40,494 bases of DNA from Armatimonadaceae bacterium (GTDB lineage: Bacteria; Armatimonadota; Armatimonadia; Armatimonadales; Armatimonadaceae): positions 1 through 40,494 of the forward strand of contig JAUJOK010000049.1 of NCBI GenBank assembly GCA_030447685.1, written 5' to 3'. The first letter of the stretch is position 1. Every line of letters starts with the position of its first letter. A program made the position numbers and the translations under genes. Positions 34,277 through 40,494 of this stretch are shown piece after piece. The notes beneath the pieces were generated by a model. That model did no database searches and had not been told where the DNA came from. It saw only the letters and a list, made by a program, of their open reading frames with translations.

Positions 34277-34744
34277 TCACACTGCTCGTGACGCCGCCGC
34301 CGCTGCCACCGCCGCCAATTGTCCTAATTCCCTGACAAAGACCGGGCGAAGGAGTCGCGTCATGAACCATCGTTCCAGCAGCGCTCCCACTACTGCGGCA
34401 CGTCCGGGGATCTCTGTGGAAATCGTCACCAAGGCGTGCTGCCCTTCCGCACGCGGTTCGACCGTAAAGGTGGTGACATACCCGTTGTCATTGGTTTCCA
34501 CGAGGACGCGCCCCGGCTCCGGCTCGGTGACAACCGAGCGGTACGTTTGAAGCTGACCCATCACCCGTATCTCGACACGAATCACCGTCCCGCTCCCCGT
34601 GCCTCCCTGTTCCACCGTCAGGAAGACAAACGGTGGTTTGAGAATGATCCGGGCATGGCCCTGGTGATAGTCGGCAAGGAGGGCATAAAGCTTCTGTGGC
34701 GGTGCGTGAATGAGGGCCGAAGCGGAAATCGAATAGGCTGCCAT
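34277..34744 (-). CDS. SRPBCC-superfamily (START/polyketide cyclase-like) protein
   Basis: 155 residues from ATG 34744, with GGGAG seven bases upstream. It opens with ISASALIHAPPQKLYALLAD, the usual beta-strand then helix of SRPBCC folds, followed by TVIRVEIRVMGQLQTYRSVV, EPEPGRVLVETNDNGYVTTF and a C-terminal amphipathic helix ending in an Ala-rich tail. These are small hydrophobic-ligand-binding proteins; the ligand cannot be told. It lies 132 bases downstream of the AIM24 gene on the same strand. Confidence 0.85.
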   Translation of the reverse strand: MAAYSISASALIHAPPQKLYALLADYHQGHARIILKPPFVFLTVEQGGTGSGTVIRVEIRVMGQLQTYRSVVTEPEPGRVLVETNDNGYVTTFTVEPRAEGQHALVTISTEIPGRAAVVGALLERWFMTRLLRPVFVRELGQLAAVAAAAASRAV

Positions 34745-34876
34745 GGGTATGCTCCCGAATGCGGCGGATGGCAAGCGTCCTGCTCTTCTTTACCCGGCTG
34801 CAACCGCCGCCGGGAAGGGCAAGACGCCCAAAGCGCCCCTTCACCGCCCACCGCGCAAGTGCCCAAATCGCTTCGA

Positions 34877-35599
34877 TCAGGCGCTCTGGCCGGTCATCAC
34901 CGGCATCTCCTCAAAGGGCTGGATAACCACAAAGCCATCCCCGCGAAACAGCATCTGGAAAGTCTCCCCGCCGCCGCGCCCGAGCATGGTGCGCAGCGAG
35001 ACATCCGTCTTAAGTTCCGGCGACAGATTTCCCGACCACGCGATGGTGGCGTTGGGGTCCGTCATAACGGCGTCGGTGGGCGACACGCGCAGGGTGAGCG
35101 GATGCCCATGCGACATAATGGCCACTAACCCAGTCCCTGTCAGCCGCACCGAAAAAAGGCCGCCCGACAACATGCCGGAGATACGCCGGTGCATAGTGAT
35201 AGAGTATTGCACTGTATCCTCGAACGCCAGCAGATCATTGCCATTGACGTTAATGGACTCCCCCTGCAAACGCAGCACCGTGATGTGCTTACCCTGGTCG
35301 GCAAGGTAGGCGACGCCGCGTCCTTCGATCTTGGCGAGCGGCGTCATCTCCCCCGACACCATCTTTTTCAGGGCGTTGCCGATTCCCCCCTCGAGCATGC
35401 CTTCGCGTTTGAAGGTCAGTTCTCCTCGGTAAGCGACCATTGCGCCCAGCTTTGACCAGATGCGTCCCTTGACGTGGACCTCCAGCATACGGTCACTTTC
35501 CAGCTCGAAGACATCCCCCGGCTGATCCCGTTCTGCGGTGGTGTTGAAAAACTCCTGGAGGCTGTGCGAGGGGGTGTCGCGCGGATCATGTGCCGCCAT
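34877..35599 (-). CDS. AIM24 family protein
   Basis: 240 residues from ATG 35599, with AAAGGA at suitable distance. The pattern MLEVHVKGRIWSKLGAMVAY, GELTFKREGMLEGGIG, EMTPLAKIEGRGVAYLADQG, ESINVNGNDLLAFEDTVQYS and GLVAIMSHGHPLTLRVSP is the double-barrel, glycine-spaced beta fold of the AIM24 family, named from a yeast mitochondrial protein. Bacterial members are cytoplasmic or membrane-associated with no settled function. It is intact, and the head of a two-gene - strand unit with the SRPBCC gene. Confidence 0.87.
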   Translation of the reverse strand: MAAHDPRDTPSHSLQEFFNTTAERDQPGDVFELESDRMLEVHVKGRIWSKLGAMVAYRGELTFKREGMLEGGIGNALKKMVSGEMTPLAKIEGRGVAYLADQGKHITVLRLQGESINVNGNDLLAFEDTVQYSITMHRRISGMLSGGLFSVRLTGTGLVAIMSHGHPLTLRVSPTDAVMTDPNATIAWSGNLSPELKTDVSLRTMLGRGGGETFQMLFRGDGFVVIQPFEEMPVMTGQSA

Positions 35600-35838
35600 G
35601 ATAGGATTCCTTTCACTGCCGAAGATCGTTCCACTGCGCCGGTCACGGCCCGCACAGCAAAGCTACGATAGTTGCCGCTTCTCCGTATGCTGCTTATAGG
35701 ATACCGCTTCCCGGCACGAAGCTGCCCCGCTCACATCCTATGACTCCCACAGGCAAACGGGAAACGGCGCCTACGGTATCTTCCATCTTGACCTGGATCA
35801 GCGGCTCACACTCGACAATGACTTCATAAAGTGACCAC

Positions 35839-35882
35839 GGTCAGGTCGAGGACCTGACCAAAAGGTGTACCTTTTGGTCAGG
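35839..35882. repeat. Nested perfect palindromes upstream of serine recombinase
   Basis: GGTCAGGTC-GAG-GACCTGACC occupies 35839-35859. Overlapping it, CCTGACCAAAAGGT-GT-ACCTTTTGGTCAGG occupies 35853-35882, a 30-base palindrome with 14-bp perfect arms. The shared CCTGACC arm can pair left or right but not both, so two mutually exclusive hairpins are possible. It sits 54 bases before the recombinase start and could be its crossover site, an operator or an RNA switch. Confidence 0.7.
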
Positions 35883-35935
35883 CAGAAAATCGCCGGTTTT
35901 TGAGAGGGAGAAAGCATTGAATTTCGGGAGGGTTT

Positions 35936-36537
35936 TTGGCCACCCCCACGAAACGGAAATACATGCGTGTTGCCCTTTATACCCGCGTTTCCACCCATGA
36001 CCAGCAGACACTGCCGATGCAATGTGACACATTGCGCGAGTATACAAAACGGCGAGGATGGGAAGTCGTCCGGGAAGTCTCGGAAATCGGATCGGGAGCA
36101 GTAAAGCGACCGCAGCGGGAAGAGTTGATCAAAGCGGCAAAGCGGCGCGAAGTGGATGCGGTCCTGGTCTGGCGATTAGACCGTTGGGGACGAAGTGTTG
36201 CCGATCTGGTGAACTCTCTTGCGGAACTCGAAGCGGTTGGAGTTGCCTTTGTCTCGGTTACAGAGGCTCTTGACCTGACGACACCTGCTGAGAGGGCGAT
36301 GGCAGCAATGGTCGCCGTCTTCGCCCAGTTTGAGCGTGAGATTCTCCGGGAACGCGTCAAGGCGGGAATCGCTCAGGCGAAAGCCAAAGGTAGTTCACGG
36401 GAAGACCGCAAACTGCTGCCAAACGCATCGCGGAGATACAAGCATTGCACGCGCAGGGAATCAGTCAGGCTGAGATTGCCCAGCAGCTCGGTATCGGTAG
36501 AACCTCCGTGCGTCGGCTTCTGAAAACGAGTGGCTAA
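35936..36537 (+). pseudogene. Serine recombinase (resolvase/invertase), one frameshift near the C-terminus
   Basis: The start is TTG 35936, preceded by GGGAGGG, or ATG 35963 (MRVALYTRVSTHDQQ). Catalytic domain: nucleophile Ser in YTRVSTHDQQ, RPQREELIKAAKRREVDAVL, VWRLDRWGRSVADLVN with the active-site arginines, FVSVTEALDLTTPAERAM, AVFAQFEREILRERVKAGI. After AKAKG a missing G near 36400 breaks the frame; restored, it reads GRPQTAAKRIAEIQALHAQG, ISQAEIAQQLGIGRTSVRRL, LKTSG and TAA at 36535, the DNA-binding helix-turn-helix. Length (~200) fits small resolvases/Pin-type invertases. A truncated lgt gene begins 25 bases downstream. Confidence 0.9.
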
Positions 36538-36561
36538 CTCCAATGTGGCGGCTGGTGACAG

Positions 36562-36927
36562 CTATGTTTGTTCGAGGCCAATAAGCACGTCCGCCAGGCC
36601 ACCGAAAAAGGCCATGCTCCCTTCCCAGATGCACACAATAAAAAGCGGGTCGGAAAGGAGCTGGCGGGGATGCTGAAGCACGAAGCCGAGCCTGCCACCC
36701 ACCAGCACGCCGGCCACCACGGCCACCAGCAGGTGTTCCAGCATCGCCGTTGTGAGGCCCTTGACGGCATTTCGGCGCACCGCTTGCCAAAAGTACCAGG
36801 CGGTGAGCGCAAAGCCTGTGACATAGGCAAGGCCGTACCAGCGAAGGCCCGGGACATACCCGAACAGCCGTACCCGAAAAAGGAACGGGTCGAGGTCGTG
36901 GACGTAAACAAAATCAGGCACTGGCAC
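36562..36927 (-). pseudogene. lgt: Prolipoprotein diacylglyceryl transferase, N-terminal fragment
   Basis: 121 residues from GTG 36927. They read HDLDPFLFRVRLFGYVPGLR, WYGLAYVTGFALTAWYFWQA, then the Lgt signature VLVGGRLGFVLQ with its Arg, and CIWEGSMAFFGGLADVL. Lgt normally continues with several more membrane spans to ~260-300 residues; here it ends soon after the second motif, 25 bases from a serine recombinase gene running towards it. It looks severed by the mobile segment to its left. The rest of lgt is not in the window. The strand matches the upstream SCO/TolC operon. Confidence 0.8.
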
Positions 36928-36942
36928 GCGCCGCCACCTCAG

Positions 36943-37275
36943 CTACCATGTCGCCTGCTCTCGCGCGGGCCGATTCCCACCCGTGGCTGCCGCGCCGCTG
37001 CCGGAGCGCCGCGGGGAGGCAAGGCGCGATAAGCCGCAGCGATCATTTCCCGTTAGTACACATTGGATACAGCGGTCCGTCACCACCAGCGTGACTTCTG
37101 CGGCCATGAAGAAGGCCACCCAGCCAATAATAAGGGCGGCAGAGGCGATCAGAAGGAAGTTGTACCACCGGGGAACGCGGTCTCCGCGCCGCCGCCGTGT
37201 TCGAGCCTGGGCTTGCTGCTTCCCGACCCGTCTCGCGTTCGGTGTGCTTTTGTTCCTGCTTATCATCGATTTCAT
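36943..37275 (-). CDS. Small single-span membrane protein coupled to SCO gene
   Basis: 110 residues. The ATG at 37275 overlaps the SCO stop as ATGA; ATG 37266 is an alternative. A very basic, Arg-rich N-terminus (RRVGKQQAQARTRRRRGD) precedes one membrane helix (YNFLLIASAALIIGWVAFFM), suggesting an N-in orientation, followed by CIQC and an Arg/Gly tail. I do not recognise a family; small membrane partners of copper chaperones or cytochrome oxidase assembly would fit by position. The lgt fragment follows 16 bases later. Confidence 0.6.
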   Translation of the reverse strand: MKSMISRNKSTPNARRVGKQQAQARTRRRRGDRVPRWYNFLLIASAALIIGWVAFFMAAEVTLVVTDRCIQCVLTGNDRCGLSRLASPRRSGSGAAATGGNRPAREQATW

Positions 37276-38165
37276 CCGTTCGAGAGAGGAGTGTGCGGTA
37301 ACACGTCTGATGCCTCTTCCGCGACTTTTTGGCGCTCATGGCGAAGCAGAACGAACATGAATGCTCCAAGCGAAAGGGCCAACACCAGAACCGCAGGCCA
37401 AAGCACTCTTTCAAAAGCCAGTTCGTACCTTCCCGTAGACCTGTTAAACGGGGCAAGGTAGAGGAGCGCCCGGTCAGAAACCGTTCCGAGGGTCACGAAA
37501 GAGGCTTCAGCTACGGCGAGCCGCAGGGCACTCGGCGCATATTCCAGACCCCGAACGTAGCGCGAAATCCTGCCCTGCGGCGTCAGGACGACAACCGCCG
37601 TAGTATGCTTAAACCGCTCGCTTTCAAGGTCGAACGCGTACCGGAAGCCGACGGTTTCAGCGAGCCGCTGGATGGCTGCCTGGTCTCCGGTGAGGAAGTG
37701 CCAGCCCCGATCTGCCCCGGGCCGCCCGTAGAGTGCCAGGTATGCCTTTTTCTTGGCCTGGGCGAGCTGGGGCGTCTCCTCCAGATTGATGCTCACCGTT
37801 ACCACCGTGAACTCTTTGCCCGCGCTCCATCTTATCCGTCGCAAGGTCGCGGCCATCGCGTTCAGCTGGAGCGAACAGGTCCCGCCGCATTTGTAGAAGA
37901 TGAGGTTCAGGAGGACGGGCTTGTCACGGAAGTACGCCTTGAGCGGAACCGTCTTCGCCGTTTCGTCACGGAACGTGAGATCAAGCGGAACCTGAGCGTT
38001 TAGTTTCTCTTCGATGCCGACGAAGGAGGCCGGGTTCGTACCTGGTCCGATCTGTGTCCCTTGCGCCGAGGCGGGCGCGGTCTTCCACGCGGTGAGACAA
38101 AGAAATAAAGCAGCCAACCTACACGAGACAGCGAAAGACCAGAAGCAACGCGCCATCTTGATCAT
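37272..38165 (-). CDS. SCO1/SenC-family copper/thioredoxin-fold protein
   Basis: 297 residues. ATG 38165 overlaps the TolC stop as ATGA; ATG 38156 is better spaced from GGAGGG. A signal peptide (LAALFLCLTAWKTAPASA) is followed by a thioredoxin fold with the CxxxC copper site in FYKCGGTCSLQLNAMA and the distant His in ERFKHTTAVVVL. A C-terminal helix (LWPAVLVLALSLGAFMFVLL) anchors it, as in longer bacterial SCO proteins. SCO proteins deliver copper to the CuA site of cytochrome oxidase or act as thiol reductants. Here it is coupled to an efflux outer membrane gene rather than oxidase genes. Confidence 0.92.
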   Translation of the reverse strand: MIKMARCFWSFAVSCRLAALFLCLTAWKTAPASAQGTQIGPGTNPASFVGIEEKLNAQVPLDLTFRDETAKTVPLKAYFRDKPVLLNLIFYKCGGTCSLQLNAMAATLRRIRWSAGKEFTVVTVSINLEETPQLAQAKKKAYLALYGRPGADRGWHFLTGDQAAIQRLAETVGFRYAFDLESERFKHTTAVVVLTPQGRISRYVRGLEYAPSALRLAVAEASFVTLGTVSDRALLYLAPFNRSTGRYELAFERVLWPAVLVLALSLGAFMFVLLRHERQKVAEEASDVLPHTPLSNG

Positions 38166-39700
38166 CTCCCTCCAGATAGGGGGCTGGCGGCGTTCCCTGC
38201 GGTATTGACCTCGCCCACAGCGCGCAGGAGCTGGTCGCGCGCCACGTTGTACTGGAAGAGCGATTGCACGACATTGGCCTCGGCCTGTACGCGGGCGGAA
38301 AGCGCGTCCAGCACTTCGGTCACGATGCTGCGGCCCACGGCGTAGCGCGTGTTCGCCGCCTGGTACTCCTCCCGAGCCGCTTCGAGCGCGGCCTGGGCCG
38401 TTCGCACGTTCTGCTCGGCGGCCCGCAGGTTCAGCAGCGCGGCGTTCACTTCCTGCGCCACCTGCAGTGCTACCCGCTCCCGCGCCTCTTCCTGCTGCCG
38501 GCGCTCCGCTTCCGCCGTCTGTACATTTGCGCGCTGCCCGCCGCCGGTGTACAGGGGGATTGAGGCGCTGAGGCCGAAGGTGACTCCGGCGGAGGCTCGC
38601 TCGCCGCGCATTTTAGCCACGTCGCCCATCGCGAACAGGTTCACCTGCGGGCGATAGCCGCTTTGAACCGCCGCCATGCTCGCTTGCGCCCCAAGCACCC
38701 GCAGGCTCGCCGCCTGCAGCTCCGGTCGTCGCTGCTCTGCCTGGCGCAGCAATGCCGCGAGCTCCGGGGCCACGCTCGCACCGGTCGAGGGCGGCGTCGT
38801 AACTTCCGCTCCACTCCGGGGCGCCCGTTCCCCCGCCGCGAGCTGGGCGATCAGCTCCCTGCTCGGTCGGTAGGTCAGCGGCTCGGTCAGCTCCAGGCCG
38901 GACGCGAGGCTCACCCCCATCACGGTTTTGAGCTGCGCCAGAGAAATCTCCACGTCGCGCTCGGCGTTCGTCACCTCCTGCTGGGCGGCTGCCACCTCCG
39001 CGATGTCGCGCTGCACGTAGTAGGCGGGGATCTGCTCCTGCGCCAGCCGCGCCCGGTCAATACGCAGTCGCTCCGCGTTGTCCCGCAGCCGGGTGCGGGC
39101 GACCTCAACCAGAGCCCGGCGCGCCAGCACCTCGCGGTAGGCGATACGGGTCAGCAGCGCCACCTCCTGACGCTGGGATTGGAGGCCGGCTGCGGAGGCA
39201 TCCCGCAGCGCCGATACCTGCCGGATCAGGGCCTGCAATCGCCCGCTCGTAAAGAGCGGGTACATGAGCATGATGTTCTGATCCGCAAAGGCACCGCGCG
39301 GCAGCCCCATAACCATCCGCGCCACAGGAAGCTGTGGGCTTTCGACGATGTTGGGCATGCTCCCACCCGCCAGGAAGGTGTTTGCCGAAACGACGGGTCG
39401 CGTTTCCGCGCGCGCCGCGTCGAGCCGCGCAATAGCGGTCTCCAGCTCCGCCTGTGCTCCGCGCACGAGCGGGCTTTCGCGAAGCGCAATGGCGACGGCC
39501 TCGTCGGGTCCGACCGCCCGGTTCAGGACGGGCCGACGCGCGAGAAGCCGCTCCAGATCACCCGCGACCGGCGCGGAGGCGTCTCTTGGCGCAGGAGCAG
39601 GAAGCGCAGCTTTCTGACCCTGCTGGCCCGACGGGATTGGTTCTGCCCCGAGGCGCGAGCCAAGAGTGAGAAAAAGGGCGAACGACAGTAATTCCTTCAA
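38162..39700 (-). CDS. TolC-family outer membrane efflux protein
   Basis: 512 residues from TTG 39700, with AAAGG nine bases upstream and no nearby ATG in frame. A signal peptide ends about AEP. Two structural repeats of the TolC fold are visible: EAVAIALRESPLVRGAQAEL with a long coiled coil (LLTRIAYREVLARRALVEVA), then RRPELQAASLRVLGAQASMA with VQSGYRPQVNLFAMGDVA, LSASIPLYTGGGQRANV and EYQAANTRYAVGRSIVTEVL. These form the channel-tunnel of tripartite efflux pumps. The adaptor and inner-membrane pump are not in the window and may lie elsewhere. Upstream a Spy-like gene and downstream an SCO gene point to metal export. Confidence 0.92.
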   Translation of the reverse strand: MKELLSFALFLTLGSRLGAEPIPSGQQGQKAALPAPAPRDASAPVAGDLERLLARRPVLNRAVGPDEAVAIALRESPLVRGAQAELETAIARLDAARAETRPVVSANTFLAGGSMPNIVESPQLPVARMVMGLPRGAFADQNIMLMYPLFTSGRLQALIRQVSALRDASAAGLQSQRQEVALLTRIAYREVLARRALVEVARTRLRDNAERLRIDRARLAQEQIPAYYVQRDIAEVAAAQQEVTNAERDVEISLAQLKTVMGVSLASGLELTEPLTYRPSRELIAQLAAGERAPRSGAEVTTPPSTGASVAPELAALLRQAEQRRPELQAASLRVLGAQASMAAVQSGYRPQVNLFAMGDVAKMRGERASAGVTFGLSASIPLYTGGGQRANVQTAEAERRQQEEARERVALQVAQEVNAALLNLRAAEQNVRTAQAALEAAREEYQAANTRYAVGRSIVTEVLDALSARVQAEANVVQSLFQYNVARDQLLRAVGEVNTAGNAASPLSGGR

Positions 39701-39715
39701 ATGAATAAACCTTTC

Positions 39716-40279
39716 TTACTGGTGAGGCGGCCGGTGGGAGAGACGCGCCTGCCATCTCGTTTCCGCCTTCTTTTGCTGCGCGGGCGTAAGGACCTTCCGC
39801 GCATCGCCCCACCAAGCGCGACGCGCCTCTGTTAGCTCCCGGGAAAGTGCCGACACCGGAGCAGCTTTTTCGCGGAGCGTCTCGATAGTGACGCCCTTTG
39901 CGCCGCCCGAGGCCATGTCTCGGTTGAACTCTTCCGAGGCGCGGGCGATCTCATCCCGGAGCTCCTGCGTATCCCGGCTCCAACGCGCCTCGAGCTTCGT
40001 CAGCTTTTGCACCTGCCCCGCGCTGAGTCCGAGCGCTTCTTTCTGCGAGAGGAGCCAATTCGGGTCAGGGGCGCTTAGCGGCGTGACCGGCGTTACATCC
40101 ACCCGCGTTCGTTCCCTGCGCGGCGGCTCCGTGCTGCCACCGGGGCCGGGCGGCAATTGCCGCCACAGGAGAAGACTCCCGATGATCGCGAGCAGGAGAC
40201 CTGGCCCCACGCGAAACCAGCGCGGCTTTGGCGGCCGGGCAGAGCGCCCGTTACGGATTGGCTCGTTGTGGCTTGGCAT
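39716..40279 (-). CDS. Membrane-anchored Spy/CpxP or heavy-metal-sensor-like protein
   Basis: 187 residues from ATG 40279 (MPSHNEPIRNGRSARPPKPR); the frame is open upstream, but that part encodes the preceding gene in another frame. One membrane helix (VGPGLLLAIIGSLLLW) after a basic N-terminus puts the rest outside. The outer part is helical with two LTxxQ-type sites: QKEALGLSAGQVQKLTKLEA near the middle and ARKVLTPAQQKKAETRW near the end, plus an Arg/Glu-rich helix between. This matches periplasmic Spy/CpxP and CnrX-like metal sensor folds. It precedes TolC by 15 bases. Metal sensing is inferred from fold and context. Confidence 0.7.
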   Translation of the reverse strand: MPSHNEPIRNGRSARPPKPRWFRVGPGLLLAIIGSLLLWRQLPPGPGGSTEPPRRERTRVDVTPVTPLSAPDPNWLLSQKEALGLSAGQVQKLTKLEARWSRDTQELRDEIARASEEFNRDMASGGAKGVTIETLREKAAPVSALSRELTEARRAWWGDARKVLTPAQQKKAETRWQARLSHRPPHQ

Positions 40280-40284
40280 GAGGT

Positions 40285-40494
40285 CTATTCCCGGTCCATC
40301 TGCGGCGGCAAGGCGGAACTCTCCACGTGCGGCCGCCGCATCGGCATATTTCCAAGACAAAGGCTTTCGACCGGCAGAATGTCTCGCCACGGGGCGATTA
40401 ACTGTCGATACGTTTCACCGACGGGCCGGATATTGCGGTCCAGGTCGTAGAGACCCAGCGGGTTGACGTTGCCGTTGTCCTCTCGAAGCGCCGT
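40285..40494 (-). CDS. GH1-like glycosidase, C-terminal end (partial, runs off window)
   Basis: The last 69 codons of a - strand gene entering from the right edge. They read GNVNPLGLYDLDRNIRPVGE, TYRQLIAPWRDILPVESLCL and a short tail to TAG at 40285-40287. The xNPxGLxDLDRxxRPVGExYRxLIxxW pattern is the usual C-terminus of family 1-type beta-glycosidases. Only five bases separate its stop from the Spy-like start, so they are probably cotranscribed, an unexpected pairing with an efflux/SCO set. With so little sequence the family call is tentative. Confidence 0.55.
   Translation of the reverse strand, partial: TALREDNGNVNPLGLYDLDRNIRPVGETYRQLIAPWRDILPVESLCLGNMPMRRPHVESSALPPQMDRE

Noticed and set aside
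1-40494. Search by eye for tRNA, rRNA and CRISPR arrays.
   Set aside because: No cloverleaf-type gene, rRNA signature or regularly spaced repeat was recognised; a covariance-model search would be needed to exclude a tRNA.

Overview
The window reads as one high-GC bacterial segment, most like an Armatimonadota-type genome. That is an inference from gene content: a DUF6785/DUF6784 membrane protein, a DUF1559 pilin-like protein with the [19 protein letters not shown]-type N-terminus, many secreted glycosidases, DUF2961 (GH172-like) proteins and PhyH dioxygenases. No rRNA, tRNA or CRISPR array was seen.

Region 1 (1-20.3 kb). After the C-terminal part of a multi-span membrane protein on the + strand, about 18 kb on the - strand forms a sugar-utilisation locus. 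It holds a PQQ-like propeller fragment, an IS256 remnant, GH43-like and GH2 enzymes, a Gfo/Idh/MocA oxidoreductase, a zinc-type dehydrogenase, two GH51 arabinofuranosidases, two SDRs, a PhyH protein, a PQQ sugar dehydrogenase, three DUF2961/GH172-like genes (one only an N-terminal piece), a sugar-binding lipoprotein and a sugar 3-epimerase-like gene. Many junctions are tight, including ATGA overlaps. An AraC-type regulator is divergent at 20.34 kb and is the obvious candidate controller. GH51 x2 plus GH172 points to arabinofuranose-containing polysaccharide.

Region 2 (21.2-26.9 kb). A small metal-type island comprises a GDCCVFCSYG zinc-ribbon protein, a MerR regulator fused in frame to a thioredoxin-like domain under a MerR-type long-spacer promoter, a strong terminator, and a secreted His/Cys-rich tandem zinc-ribbon protein. 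It is followed by a decayed XRE gene, a 748-aa protein of unknown function and a second PhyH gene.

Region 3 (26.9-36.6 kb). This is an accessory patchwork: an AraC remnant, a MITE-like inverted-repeat unit, a DUF1559 protein, broken stress-type and DUF4112 genes, a group II intron 3' end, and a plasmid-like module of ParA with an N-terminal HTH, an RHH-type partner and a replication initiator ending in a DnaA domain I-like module. An iteron-like array lies inside the initiator gene. Then come SRPBCC and AIM24 proteins, a nested palindrome, a serine recombinase and a truncated lgt. A 23-bp sequence occurs in direct orientation at 27.4 and 34.2 kb.

Region 4 (36.9-40.5 kb, - strand). A compact operon holds the end of a GH1-like protein, a membrane-anchored Spy/heavy-metal-sensor-like protein, a TolC-type outer membrane protein, an SCO protein, a small membrane protein and the lgt fragment.

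Caution: many genes are broken by single-base indels, often in homopolymers, in clusters at 3.2, 6.0-8.7, 18.3-19.5, 27.7, 28.9-29.7, 31.3-31.5 and 36.4 kb, while neighbours are intact. Either these stretches are poorly sequenced or there is patchy recent decay. I label such genes pseudogene but give the reconstructed span.
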